Positions 1 to 11,353 of a stretch of 64,000 bases of DNA are shown one piece after another. The stretch lies in contig OX578153.1 of the NCBI GenBank assembly GCA_951213105.1, positions 54,188,020 through 54,252,019 of the forward strand. Reading direction: 5' to 3'. The notes beneath the pieces are model-generated. The model saw only the letters and a list, made by a program, of their open reading frames with translations, had not been told where the DNA came from and ran no database searches. Position 1 is the first letter of the stretch. The number at the start of each line of letters is the position of its first letter. Source of the stretch: Amaurobius ferox. Lineage: Eukaryota > Arthropoda > Arachnida > Araneae > Amaurobiidae. The translations under genes and the position numbers were made by a program.

Positions 1-2427
1 TGTTACCTTATTAAGTTAAAATGGGTTAAAATGACAAATGTGATTTATGTGTAGAATTTTGGTACAAATCAGATACTTGAGATAAATGCATAAAATTTTC
101 AGATTTAAACCCGATATTATTTTGTCCTAATAATATTTTTGTTGAAATAATATTTTTGTCGATAATATTTTTGTTGAAAGAACTATATGGCTAGAATCAT
201 TGCAGAAAATGGCTTGACTTCATGGATAACAATTATAAGTAGTTGCACATTTAGCTATAATTATATTAACAATTATAAGTAGTTGCACCATTATTGAATG
301 TAAGCGTTCCAAGTATTGGACCAATCAAAAAATGGCTGAATTACATGGACAGACATTATATGTAGATGCATATTTAGCCATTATTAAATGCAAATGTTCC
401 AAATATTGAATCATTCATAAAATAGCTAAATTGTCAAGCTTGATTAGAAAATATGCTAAACTACCCCATATTCGAAAAGAACATATTATTATTTATAGAT
501 ATAGATGTATTAATTAAATTGGTACTAATATTGAATTTATATATTTCCCCACGGGCAAAATATTTTATTGTGGTATCACGCTAGATAAACAAAGCTCTTA
601 TTAGCGGTTAGTTTCAAAATCTGTATTTTTAAAGATCTTGTAGTTTTAAAATAATCGTTTTGTCAAATTGATAAAGATTTGTCGGTTTTTCAAGATGGTA
701 ATGCATATATCTCAAAAACTAAACGCGCTAGATATAAACAAAAAACAAGAGTTTCTATCTCCTTGAAAGGCCTAAAAGTATATATAAATGGATTTTGGAT
801 CCAGCTCTTAGTTTTCGTAATATAATGGTTATAATTTCGATATTTTAGTATTATAATCTGGGATTTTCAATGGGTGGGAAAGTTTTTATATTTAAAATAT
901 CACAAGTGTTGCATCTCAATATGTTTACTTACTCTTTGGTAAAATATTGATGCACAAGTACGAGATATTTTTTTGTTTAAAAAAATTAGGAATTTAAATG
1001 AACTTGAAGATTCTATTCAAGATACGTACTCGAAGTACGTATTCAAGGTACGTATTCGAGGTACGTATTCAAGTACGTACCGCCAAGGAAGTTTATTTAT
1101 AAACTTAAATCTAAAATCGCATTAGATATACTGTATAAGTTTCATTTATATATCGCCAAGCAAGTAAGTTAGTAAAATAATATGGCATTTTGATGTGAAG
1201 TCTATGGTTAGAGTATCCAGAAGAAATAGTGTTGAAAACTAGATGTGCTAGCTATCTATAAACAGTTAGTAAGTCATTTGTAGTGCTTTAAAAGCCTGTA
1301 AACAATACAAATGAGTCTGAAAAAAATCGAATAAACTTATTGAACTTTACTGGAGTATTTACAAAATTTTATTCAAGTAAAACCATTTCGGCCCCATTAG
1401 ACTAGAGCCACCGCCAATTACATTTCAAATATCTTACGATAAAATCAAAGTGCGTTAAAGAACGTGGTACTAATCTTTTCAAATATCAAACAAAGACAAG
1501 AAAGGCTAGAAACTTAACAAGAAAACGCGTTGATAAAAATTTTAAATGTGTACTGTACTCTTTTGATCTGTAGGCTGTAATGGACTTCCCGCATTACTTA
1601 TCACAATAATTTTGTGACAACTGTACTCTGCTGTTGTTTACAACTATACTCTCTTCTACGCAATACACCGATTTTCTGAATAAATTATGCAAGCACATGT
1701 CACAATAAAAATTTTCAGCAAGCATCCTATGAATGTGAACAGCAGAGATGTGGACAGAAAAACCTTTGTAAATAATTGTGGTACCTGATCCATGTGGGAC
1801 GCATTCAACATGGGCTGTACAAACAGAACTAATATTTATAACAAATTAAATGCACGAAGAAATTATAAACACAAATTAAAAATTTTCGAATAATTTTATT
1901 AGAAAGCATTTATTTTGTCCCCATCACCTATCGTTAAGGGTTTTATTATCACGTGTCAATTCTAAAAAGAGTCACAGTCTAAAAGTACTGTACCTTTGTT
2001 CTCTTTCTGAGAATTGTCTTCAGAAGTGCGTTCTTGGAATGTCAATTATCGAGTGAAAACCATTAAAGAAACACAGGAAGTTCTTGCGTCTTTAATGGCT
2101 TTCGGTAAATCCGTAGATTAAAAGCAAAAGACAAAAAATGTGAAAAAGTGCTGGTTACAAACAGATAACAGAAACTTCAGAGACGCTTTTGTGAATGGGT
2201 GTAAAAATTCTTTAAAGTATGCCATTGAAATGTAGGATGTTAAGATTTAAAGGTATTAAGAATGGCATAGTATATTTTTCTTAATTTATTCAATTGAGTT
2301 ATCTCATTGTTTGAAAAAGATTTAGTGAGTGCCATTGTAGGTTGACTATAAATAGCCTTTCACAAAAGACAGTTACGTACTTTACGCCATAGTAACTGTT
2401 CGGCTTTAAAATCAATAGTATTGTGTG

Positions 2428-2430
<3 letters not shown>
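1..2430. other. AT-rich stretch without a recognisable gene
   Basis: No open frame with protein-like composition and no convincing exon was seen on either strand. A short phrase (ataagtagttgcac) recurs near 236-250 and 278-292 within a degenerate local duplication. At about 1020-1078 there is a small tandem array built on tacgtattcaag. The rest looks like unique or very old AT-rich DNA. Confidence 0.6.

Positions 2431-2462
<32 letters not shown>
2431..2462. repeat. (TA)n microsatellite
   Basis: A pure TA run of about 16 units directly abuts the dispersed repeat B that follows. Tyr/Ile-rich open frames here are translations of this tract and not genes. Confidence 0.9.
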
Positions 2463-2465
<3 letters not shown>

Positions 2466-2700
2466 AAGTAATAATAAAAATAAATAAAGAAATCATGAAA
2501 TATTATCATCACCATAGAATCAAAATCACTGCCATAATGCCGATAATAGGAAAGATCAGCACCGGCCCAAATTCGAAGATTAAAAAGAATTAAATTCATC
2601 TTCAGGTCTGAGTATTTAATTCTAATTAACCCAAACAAATGCCAGTTTCAAACTGGACAATTGTACATTACTATAAATGTCCAAACTTAGACGACAGGCA
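2463..2700. repeat. Dispersed repeat B, copy 1, bounded by (TA)n on both sides
   Basis: This segment is homologous to 54567-54782. Shared phrases include cagcaccggcccaaattcg and aggtctgagtatttaattc. Both copies contain a 10-bp inverted pair (AGAATTAAAT / ATTTAATTCT) around a short loop, and both are bounded on each side by TA tracts. No protein is evident. It could be the end of a transposon that targets or generates TA tracts. Confidence 0.7.
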
Positions 2701-2707
2701 CCAAAAG

Positions 2708-2739
<32 letters not shown>

Positions 2740-2832
2740 AAAGAGAAAGAGAGAGAGAGAGATATGTATATATATATATATATATATACATAAGAAAGAG
2801 AAACTATATATATATATATATATATATATAGC
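2708..2832. repeat. Compound (TA)n / (GA)n microsatellite
   Basis: Three TA runs are separated by GA-rich segments (agagaaagagagagagaga and aagaaagagaaac). Apparent small open frames on both strands are artefacts of this low-complexity DNA. Confidence 0.9.
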
Positions 2833-5685
2833 TTCATAGCAGAAAATAGGGCAGTGCTTGTTTACGCGAGCATATAAACGCACTTTGTTTACATTATTTA
2901 ACAGGTGTGTCACTGCAAATGTTTATTGTGACATAGACGTGTTTTATTGTTGTGGACGTATTCTAGTCAGATTGAAATGCAGTTTTTTAAAATGTACGCC
3001 AAGTTTTTTAAAAAGTGTTTCTGAAAAATCTTATTTTTTATATAAAAGGTGTCATCTCCCCTTATAAGCAGAATAAAAAGGAGAGAGAGTTTTATTGTCT
3101 CTGTTAAAGTGAAACAAGGAGCATATAAATACATTTGAAGTTTTTATTACTTAGTAATTGATTTTCTGAATTTTCACTCACCTTCTTTTTGTGCCTTCGC
3201 GGTATCACTCCAGTTCACTGTCTTGTAACTATGAATTATTTTTAGCCTGACAGATTTAAAGTAATATCACTGCCCTAGAGCATTTTACTTCGTTTTACAC
3301 TTAAAAATCCTAATTTGACGAATATTCTTATTAGTGGACGCAATATAATGATCTCTGCAGTAACGTGGCAACGTCAAATAGTACTTCTTTAAAATATGGG
3401 CGATGGTAAAACAACGTCCTCCGATCGTAACTTGGTTATAATTGTAGAACATATACTTTCATTTCAATTAAAATTGACAATCGACTAGAATCTGGAATAG
3501 GACAAAAGTTCCTTATAACCATTTGTGTATGATGTCTTCTACTTCATACACAATTCTAGAAATGTGAACCTTGCCGTCTGATTGAAGTCCTTTGGCTTTA
3601 ATATGTTCTAGAATTCCTTGCTGTATAGGATAAAACCATGATTTAGTAGTTATGAAATTAACTATTGATTCAAGGTAAGGTCAAATTTAAGCAGTGCTGA
3701 TAGATTTTGAACTACATTTGGATTTCTTTTTTATAATACAATGTGAATATAATGTGTTTCCTTCACAAAGTCATCCATAAAAAAGCCTATTTTCTAGTAT
3801 GCCTAAATATAGATCTTGGTTATAATACTCGCCTTTATTACAGCATAGTTGAATATTTAATGCATACTAAAGTCTCCCTTTTCAATGTAATCTTTTGATG
3901 ACAACCTACTTTATCAGACTAAATGTAGACCTTGGTGTTTACTTTCGTCTTCTACAGCGTATATGAATGCATAATAAAATGTCCCTGTGACATAGCACTT
4001 CTTACAATAGAACCTTCTTTTACACATCTGGGAACCATGGTTATGATTTCGCGGTTGCAGCAAAAGCAGACAATGAGGTAATCAACGATTCTTAAAGCAC
4101 TTATTTCAAAACAAATTTTTTGGTAAACATATTCCCTTTGAATCCAACAACTGTTCAAGGCAAACTTTAGCGTCGCCCACCATTGCCAGATATCTAAGCA
4201 ATCAGTTTTACATTACATTAAAGCAATTTCTTCCGTATAATAGGGCGTTGCAAACTTTCTTGTTTCTATGTGATAGAGTGGATCGAGGCCTGCTATGCAC
4301 GTACAGTTTGACCTTCAATTAGAACTAATAGGCTGAACTATAAAAGTTATGCCTGTTTGTTCCGCGATCTCACAGATAGGATTACGCACAGATCGAACTG
4401 TTAGGTGTTCATCTTCTGTCTGCCTTTGAATGAAAATAATACAAACACAAACAATGTTGATCAAAGAATCAAACCGATGAAGACTCGACGGTAAGGACGA
4501 CACGCCCTACACAGCTTGCAGCGCAGGCAAGATGATCTAAGGAAATTTCCACAATCCAAGCAATATGAACATACATCAGTTCATGCTTTCAAGCCTGAAC
4601 TATCCAGGCCATTTGGAAGGGCAAACTGTACAATAGGCCCGCCTAGTTTTGTAATCCAAAGCAAGGGAAACAAAAACACAAAATTTAAAAATCTGCAGTT
4701 AGCCGAGCCCTTCAGTTAAAGTGTATTAAATAACTTTGTATTTATAATATTTATTTTTATAAAATACACTTTTTTTTTTTAAAAAAAATCTACAATCAGA
4801 AAAGTTAAGTGTAGCATTCCAAAAAGTTGGGACCAAATATTTGTGACAATACAAAGCACTACACTGTTCATGAAGAAATCAAAATATATAATACATTATT
4901 GTGTCTATTTTGTAAAAGTGTTGTACCTCTTAAAAATGCTAAATTCTAAAGTGTTTACACAAGAACCAGCCAAGATTCTGTAAATTATGACCTATTACAG
5001 AAAATATTACTATTACATTTAATTTTAATATTTTAATGTTCGATGATTTTGCAGCTGTAGAATGAATTAAACATCCAAATTAGATATTGCTAAAATTTCT
5101 TCCAAATAGTACATTCAAAATACATCTAACTGTGTTTATCCTCTAAATATTTTAGGTTGTTGCAGCCAATGGAAAAATGTGAATACAAGAGAAGAGAATA
5201 AGAAATGCTGCAATAACTGTAGCTAGAACTTGTTTCATCGATTCCAATAAAGGAATTATTTTCAAAGAATGTTTCAAAACTTTTTCGCATCGTTTTCAAT
5301 CGCAAGCTGTGTAAATGCCAAATGTGTGTTAGTTTACAATTTAGCACATGGAGGTAAAGGTAAGGAGTTAAAGCTCCATCCTGAAAAAATGCCAATATCA
5401 TTTGAGACAATAATTTAGGTGGCGCTTGCGATAACGTAAGCCATTGTATGTAATTCTATAGTGAAAGACTTCAAATATTTATTTAAATTGTCAATTTAGT
5501 GAATCAATAACTGAAACAATAATTTACCTGGAACAATAATTTAACAGAAACAATAAGAAATATACCTACGTATTCAAAATGATTTTACCTTTCAATTTAT
5601 TTTTATTGCCCCTTTTCTGAACTCTGTACTACAATTGTGAAGCAATACTGATAAATTATACTGATAATTAAAGAATTTTAATTTA
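2833..5685. other. Long AT-rich region, no supported gene
   Basis: Several open frames of 60-95 codons occur, for example 5126-5410 on the minus strand. None shows a recognisable domain, a matching exon structure or codon bias distinct from the background. A short T run followed by an A run lies at about 4770-4790. I see no RNA gene and no clear transposon boundary. Confidence 0.55.
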
Positions 5686-6200
5686 AAAGTAATCAAAAAT
5701 GCATATACTCAATATTATACCTCTCTACTATGCCAACTAACGATAATAGCTACTTTACTAACACTAGCGACACCTAGATACAATTCTCAAAGCATTAATG
5801 GCATTTTCAAGCGTTTCATTTACAAGAGTTTTATCTCCTTTCTAACTCCATGCCGCATGTTAGTAACTTCATGAATATTGCAATATTGCCACCTTTTCCT
5901 TACTAAATATCTATAAAAATTTAATGCAAACATTGAACCGATATTCCTCGGCGTCACATAAATTAAACGATTTGTAGATCACATATCTTTGCTTATTATT
6001 CTCTATATTACAAAAGCATATAAATTAAAAATAATCAAAACTGTATATACTCAATAATATGCGTCTCTATTGCGTTAAATGGAAATAAAGGGCGCTTTAT
6101 TAACACTAGCGGCACCTAGATATAATTCTCAAAGCTTTATGGAATTTTCAAGCGTTTCATCCATAGGAACTTAATCTCCTGCTCTCTAACTCCATGGTTT
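5686..6200 (+). repeat. Two-copy degenerate tandem duplication, period about 340 bp
   Basis: The block starting near 5686 (tatactcaatattata, aacactagcgacacctaga, attttcaagcgtttcat, tctaactccatg) recurs in the same order starting near 6025 with substitutions. The second copy runs directly into an R3b element. Confidence 0.7.
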
Positions 6201-6336
6201 AGCATTTACATCTAAAGTAAAATGTTAACACTGAGATAATTCATTTAAAAATTTCTTCGCAGGTTCTCAGTATCTTTTACAAGCTCATATAAAATATTTG
6301 TGAACTAAAGAAAGGCATCCTTAAGAGCATATATTT

Positions 6337-7162
6337 ACATTCCCTGCAACACACGGTAATGCATAGGGAAAGTATTGGAATCATGCCGAAAATCGCAATT
6401 CGAGTTTTCGACGGATCTACACATTTTGGGACCTCTAGAATACAAGAAACTATTTTTAGCATGACGTCTGTGTGTGAGTCTGCCTGTGTGTCTGTTTGTA
6501 CAATCATGTAACCACTCTAACTCAAAAATTAATGGACCGAATTTCATAAAATTTGGTATGTAAGTAATAAAATTTGGTTGGTGGTAGGTAAGTTTTGTAC
6601 ACATGGATGTAACACACACTAGAACTGATTAGTTGTTGGTACGATTTGAGAAAAAAACTCGCTTTTTTACGAAATGGCCCGCAATAATCTCATGTATTCA
6701 CTCCAGCTGGAATACTAATTGACCAAATTTCACAAAATGTAGTAAACAAGTTATCTGTGTGACACTCTGGTGCTGATTAGATTTTAGTACGATTCGGAAA
6801 AGAACAACCTGCCGTTTTTACGAAATGGCCAGCAGAAATCGTCAAAAAAAAAAAAGAATACGTATGCCCAAATGTATCCATTAAATGTCTGTTTTATACT
6901 TTATTTACGATAAAAAGAATAAGATCAACTCCTTTGCTCTCAAACTAACTGTTTTCGAGATATTTGAGATTTTCGCAATTTTTTTATGCCGTCTTTGGAA
7001 GGATGTCCAGTTACCAAGTAAAGGCAAAAATTGAATTAAAAGTGAAAATGTAGTGTAATTTTGTGCAATCCAACTCAATTTAATAAATTATTAAAGAAAT
7101 AAATAAAAAAATGAATTTGAGTCTGCAGGGGAAGTCATGTGCTGCCAACACAAGATTTTTTC
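6337..7162 (+). mobile_element. R3b non-autonomous repeat, copy 1
   Basis: The copy begins with attccctgcaacacacggta and an inverted pair around cgaaaatcgcaattcgag / ttttcga. It has a short TG-rich segment, two copies of a roughly 145-bp internal unit, and ends near aagtcatgtgctgccaacac plus a T-rich end. The same layout is seen at 17989-22570 (interrupted) and 39506-40226. No open frame is conserved among copies, so it is presumably mobilised in trans. Class unknown. Confidence 0.7.
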
Positions 7163-7372
7163 CTCTTGGTTCTCCTATCTTAAACTATCGAAAATACTGC
7201 CTAACCTATAGTTCATTTATACGTAGTAGTGAGAAATATTGTTTTCATGAAATTTTTCGATTTCGAGATTTGGATGCCAATATATGTTACAGCATCTTCT
7301 GAACACTTTTTTACTTTTTCTGGAGTAATGTTCGTCCGTCTGTCTAATATCAGTGGTCGATTTCATGCGTAC

Positions 7373-7375
<3 letters not shown>

Positions 7376-7405
<30 letters not shown>
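7376..7405. repeat. (TA)n microsatellite left of the Penelope-like element
   Basis: A TA run lies about 100 bp outside the left terminal repeat of the reverse-transcriptase element. A second TA run abuts the right terminal repeat. Confidence 0.85.
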
Positions 7406-7409
<4 letters not shown>

Positions 7410-7505
7410 GCATAGTAAACATATAAAATTAAAATTAATTCCACAGTTATCCAATTATTCTCCAGAAGTTGGCGCAAAGCAGCACACTCTCCTAAAGTAA
7501 CATAC

Positions 7506-7775
7506 AAGATTCATATGAAAAAATAAGGGAAATGACCAAATGCAAGGCATAAAATGGTAGAGGGGGATGGCGACCCCTCTTTCCCGTTTAAAAGACTGCT
7601 TTTATGCCCGGGCAACACTCACGGTACCAATGCCATGCAGAAGTCATACTTCCGTATATGTGTCAAGTCAAAAACACTCGAAAAAGTGCAGAGTAACAAA
7701 TAGGAATCAACCAGGATTGCAAGGGAAGGAAAAGAATGGAAATGCAGCAAATGCCAGAGTGCCTTATATATAAAA
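7506..7775 (+). repeat. Left terminal inverted repeat of the RT element
   Basis: This arm is the reverse complement of 9987-10256. The outer end begins aagattcatatg and the inner end is ccttatatataaaa. It contains a hairpin (AGAGGGG, loop gatggcga, CCCCTCT) near 7559-7580 that is conserved as a motif in three related arms in the window. It lies 42 bp beyond the RT stop codon. Confidence 0.85.
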
Positions 7776-7817
7776 GCAGTTTACGCATGCGTAATACGTT
7801 ATTTTACTTTCATCGTT

Positions 7818-10058
7818 CTATACCTCTGCCATATCCTTTAAGTAAGCATTTTCTCCCTTTTTTGTATTAAATAGGGAATTATAATAACATGTCAGGAAGC
7901 CAATTGGATAATTCCGTTTTATTGCCTCCTTCATAATATTCCTATTATGCATGATGCAATCTGACTTGAAAGTATTGATGCGTTGATTTCGTTTGAGGTG
8001 ACCTATGACGACATTTCTGAAGATGTTTTTGGTCAAATTGGAACTCCAGTCTATAATATGATTGATTTCCAAATTGAAATTGTTTCTCTTGTCATATAAG
8101 ACGGTATAAGTACCATATCTACTGTCATGTTTTAGTGTGATATCTAGAAAATCAACACTATCATCCTCCTTACTTTTATTCTCAATCAATTCCAGTTCTT
8201 TTGGATAAAAAGTAAAATCAAATTGGGGTGTATTCTTATATTGCCCAACAAGGACATCGTCAACATATCGAAAGTATGGCATTTCATGTAGTATATGAGT
8301 GCCATTTTCAAATTTACTCAAGTATAGATCGGCGAGCAGGGATGAACAACCCCCTCCCATGGGAATACCTTTAACCTGTTGAAAATAGCTGGTGCCATCA
8401 AATAAGATATTTTCAAATAACACAATGCGAATCAAGTCCTTGTATTTTCTGAAGGTAATATGCTCTTTTAAGTCATATATTTCATGTAGTTCCTTCAAAA
8501 TTTCATATAGATTTTCCAGATTGATGTTGAATAAATCACGGAAATCGTAACTTTTGAAACGTATATCCTTGTTATAAAATGGAAGTCGGTTGATGACATC
8601 GTAACTATTATTTATCATTACTGTTCCTTGTTTCTTGAGTATAATCAGAACATTTTTAAGTATAGTTAAAAGTTTTTCATTTGCAATTGTCAAATAGGAT
8701 CCACATCCCACTGTCACCGGCCGGAATTTGACTGGATTTTTATGAAGTTTTGGTATTAATACCAAATATGGAAAGTTAACTACTTTAAGTTCGATATCAA
8801 TTAGTTTATACAGAGCTTTGATGTTATTTGCCAAACAATTTCCATTTTGTTGCAAAGGGGAGTACATTTGTTTGTCAAGATAACTATTTTTTAAAGTATC
8901 AACGTAGTATTTTCTGCATGTGAAAGCGTAATTTGATACTACTTTATCAGTATAAGTTATAACATATTTATCTTCATATTTATTGACTGCATTTTGAAGA
9001 GAAAGATAATACGTTTTTTTACACACTGTTTTGTAGTGGAGATTGAACATTTTGGTAAGGTTGTATTGCCATTCTTTGAAAGCTTGTATTGGCATGCTGT
9101 ATTTTACGGTGAGTTTATATGTAAATTTCTTTAAATCTTGTTCAAAGTCCTTTTTAATATTAGTGAAATCTTGTATTCGAAATTTCGTACCAAGTTGAAG
9201 CATAGATTTTAACTTCCGATTATCCAATAGATCCAGGTTTCCAGTGACAATGTGCCCATGATGGGTATCTATGTAAGGGCTGTTTTGACAATTACACACT
9301 TCACTTTGATATACATGGATGTTTCTGCTTATACGATTATAATTAAATATTTTTCTACCATTGGTTTGCACAAATTTATAAATCAGCTTTACCTCGATGT
9401 CAGGTATTGGCAAGAGATGTGCCAAGTTTTTTATATATGTCTTGATTGGTATTCCATCATAATTTTTATTTTTGTAGGTTGTAACAAAATGCTCTGCTGT
9501 AGTAGTTTTCTTCCGGGTAGAGGGTTTTAATACTATGTTTAATGTACTTGCTTTTAGTTTAAGTAAATCCATCATTATAGCGTAGTTTGTACATGCATTT
9601 TCATTATTGTTAACAATTAGATGTTCTTCGAGTTGATACTCTTTCAAATAACACCAGATGCGTTGAATATAACGTTTTTTTATACTAAATATAAGATTTT
9701 TAATCCATCCAGGTTTTATTATTATTCCTGTACACACATTTTTTATGAACGTTTCGATCTTTTCAAGAGTTGCATTATAACTGATTTTATTATGTTTTCT
9801 TTTTCCCCTTTGCCATCTCTTTTTTATAGCACAATGAATATATTGTAATACAGGGTTACGTTTTTCATTTTTACAAGATTCCAAATTATAATTGTCATTA
9901 AATATGATCGTATTGAGTCCATACGGGAAAGCTGTTCCATATTGTTGGATGTGTGTATTTTCCCACCAAAGTCTTTCTGACAGGCATTTTATATATAAGG
10001 CACTCTGGCATTTGCTGCATTTCCATTCTTTTCCTTCCCTTGCAATCCTGGTTGATTC
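7818..10058 (-). CDS. Reverse transcriptase of a Penelope-like element
   Basis: This is an uninterrupted frame of about 746 codons, ending in TAG at 7818-7820. From the TTG at 9884 it runs 688 residues. RT motifs seen, numbered from that TTG, are PKLHKNPVKFRPV (about 378-390), GIPMGGGCSSLLADLYL (about 506-522) and the catalytic RYVDD (about 539-543). A conserved C-terminal block follows (VDFLDITL, then a basic segment and KEAIKRNYP). Upstream, the frame stays open to 10058 and reads CxxC (KCSKC), then SERLWWE and GTAFPYGLN. I take these as the tail of an N-terminal GIY-YIG endonuclease module as in N-terminal-nuclease Penelope-like elements, with the GIY-YIG core missing. No in-frame ATG lies near the 5' end, so the true start is unresolved; a frameshift, splicing or 5' truncation is possible. 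The reading as RT is firm and the subfamily is inference. Confidence 0.8.
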   Translation of the reverse strand, partial: ESTRIAREGKEWKCSKCQSALYIKCLSERLWWENTHIQQYGTAFPYGLNTIIFNDNYNLESCKNEKRNPVLQYIHCAIKKRWQRGKRKHNKISYNATLEKIETFIKNVCTGIIIKPGWIKNLIFSIKKRYIQRIWCYLKEYQLEEHLIVNNNENACTNYAIMMDLLKLKASTLNIVLKPSTRKKTTTAEHFVTTYKNKNYDGIPIKTYIKNLAHLLPIPDIEVKLIYKFVQTNGRKIFNYNRISRNIHVYQSEVCNCQNSPYIDTHHGHIVTGNLDLLDNRKLKSMLQLGTKFRIQDFTNIKKDFEQDLKKFTYKLTVKYSMPIQAFKEWQYNLTKMFNLHYKTVCKKTYYLSLQNAVNKYEDKYVITYTDKVVSNYAFTCRKYYVDTLKNSYLDKQMYSPLQQNGNCLANNIKALYKLIDIELKVVNFPYLVLIPKLHKNPVKFRPVTVGCGSYLTIANEKLLTILKNVLIILKKQGTVMINNSYDVINRLPFYNKDIRFKSYDFRDLFNINLENLYEILKELHEIYDLKEHITFRKYKDLIRIVLFENILFDGTSYFQQVKGIPMGGGCSSLLADLYLSKFENGTHILHEMPYFRYVDDVLVGQYKNTPQFDFTFYPKELELIENKSKEDDSVDFLDITLKHDSRYGTYTVLYDKRNNFNLEINHIIDWSSNLTKNIFRNVVIGHLKRNQRINTFKSDCIMHNRNIMKEAIKRNYPIGFLTCYYNSLFNTKKGENAYLKDMAEV

Positions 10059-10256
10059 CTATTTGTTACTCTGCACTTTTTCGAGTGTTTTTGACTTGAC
10101 ACATATACGGAAGTATGACTTCTGCATGGCATTGGTACCGTGAGTGTTGCCCGGGCATAAAAGCAGTCTTTTAAACGGGAAAGAGGGGTCGCCATCCCCC
10201 TCTACCATTTTATGCCTTGCATTTGGTCATTTCCCTTATTTTTTCATATGAATCTT
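9987..10256 (-). repeat. Right terminal inverted repeat of the RT element
   Basis: This is the 5' arm relative to the RT. On the minus strand its inner 70 bases are in frame with the RT (CxxC motif region), so it overlaps coding sequence, and the left arm is an inverted copy of this 5' part. The outer end joins a (TA)n tract at 10256. Confidence 0.85.
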
Positions 10257-10272
10257 ATATATATATATATAT
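10257..10272. repeat. (TA)n microsatellite right of the RT element
   Basis: A short TA run immediately follows the right terminal repeat and separates it from a second, diverged arm-like copy. Confidence 0.8.
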
Positions 10273-10299
10273 AGTAAATACATAAGAAATAGACGTTTG

Positions 10300-10640
10300 A
10301 AAAAACAGGTTGCAAACAGGTAAAGTACGAAATGCCCGAGGGGGATTGTGACCCCTTGTTCCCGGTTACAGCATGCTTTCACACCTAGGAAACACTCCCG
10401 GACACCAATACCTTCCTGATGCATACTCCCATCTGCCACCACAATAAGATCAAGTGAAAAGTAGAGTGAAAATAAAAAGGACAAATTACCAAAAAGAACA
10501 AGCCTTAAAGAGATCTTTACCCAATAAATACAAAACATAATAGCGACCCTCCTTTATAATCGTCGACCAACATCAATAAAGTAACACCTTAGATATACAC
10601 CTTTAACACAATAGCAAGAAAACCCATATCAAAAACCTAT
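10300..10640 (+). mobile_element. Arm-only Penelope-like remnant
   Basis: The sequence gagggggattgtgacccc, then ttcccggtt, then aacactcccggacaccaatacc aligns in order with the left arm at 7558-7640 and with arms at 29020 and 40810. The part after 10440 resembles the spacer following the 40.8 kb arm. No RT follows; the copy ends at a short TA run near 10640-10650. Confidence 0.6.
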
Positions 10641-10650
10641 ATATATATAC

Positions 10651-11353
10651 AGGATTCTGACATTATACAGAAATAGACAATTAGATGAACATTTTATTAA
10701 TGAAACAGTAATTCTCATGAATGTCTGTAATTGTGGCTTTTCTTATCAGTTTGCTGAAATTATCAGCAAAGTAGCTAACGAAATAATTAAAGGTTGCAGA
10801 ATGTTTCACAGTGTAGGGGAAGGCATGCCTTGCCCACATCAGATTATTTAAAATATTTCTAGAATAGAATGCCCGGGATCTTACTAGTATTTTTAAAGGA
10901 TGTTTTATTATTTAGATGCATATACTAACTTTTCGAATTAAATGATAATCCAATTTCCATATGATGCTATTGTATCTCTGAATAATCCGATTACAAACAG
11001 AACACTGCATGGTTTATGATTAGTGTGAGATGCATACACGGCCGTATTCTAACATTGCAATCACAATACTAGTGCACTTAAGTGATTAATTGTCTCGCTG
11101 ATGGGATTGCATCAATAATTCGAGCCAATTATTCCTGTTTTGTCTTCTATGTAGATTTCATTTCAATGTAATTTGGTATAGTTAGAATAAAAATTAGACT
11201 GAATACGCTTGTTAGGCTAAAAGCAATACGACAATTTGGTTAAAAGCGGCAAAGAAGTTTTTGATAACAATCCATATAAGTGACACTTCCATGCAGCTTA
11301 TTTTATAAATACAATTGTGGATACAAACAAAAGTTTAGCGAGTTTTTCTTTCA
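10651..11353. other. AT-rich spacer, nothing recognised
   Basis: No exon-like frame, RNA gene or clear transposon terminus was found. Confidence 0.6.

Larger units (their letters stand above)
7506..10256 (-). mobile_element. Penelope-like retroelement with 270-bp terminal inverted repeats
   Basis: This 2,751-bp unit consists of a single long reverse transcriptase frame on the minus strand between two inverted repeats, 7506-7775 and 9987-10256. The arms match base for base wherever I compared them, including the full 204-bp stretch coding the same 68 residues. No transposase, integrase or LTR-type direct repeat is present. Penelope-like elements are known to carry terminal repeats in direct or inverted orientation, so this class fits best; a composite arrangement is possible. 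Near-identical arms and an uninterrupted RT argue for recent arrival. The left side lies close to, and the right side abuts, a (TA)n tract. Confidence 0.75.

Noticed and set aside
4315..4719. Small frames on both strands in a slightly GC-richer patch
   Set aside because: No domain, no convincing splice sites, and the two strands give comparable open lengths.
7567..7773. Identical 68-codon open frame in each arm of the RT element (also 9989-10195, minus)
   Set aside because: Identity follows from the inverted repeat itself. Related arms at 10.3, 29.0 and 40.8 kb replace the ATG context with ttgtga, so the frame is not conserved, and it overlaps the RT frame region in the right arm.
7506..7775. 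Hammerhead ribozyme in the Penelope-like arm
   Set aside because: I looked for the CTGANGA...GAAA core expected of such ribozymes and found neither strand of the arm carrying it.
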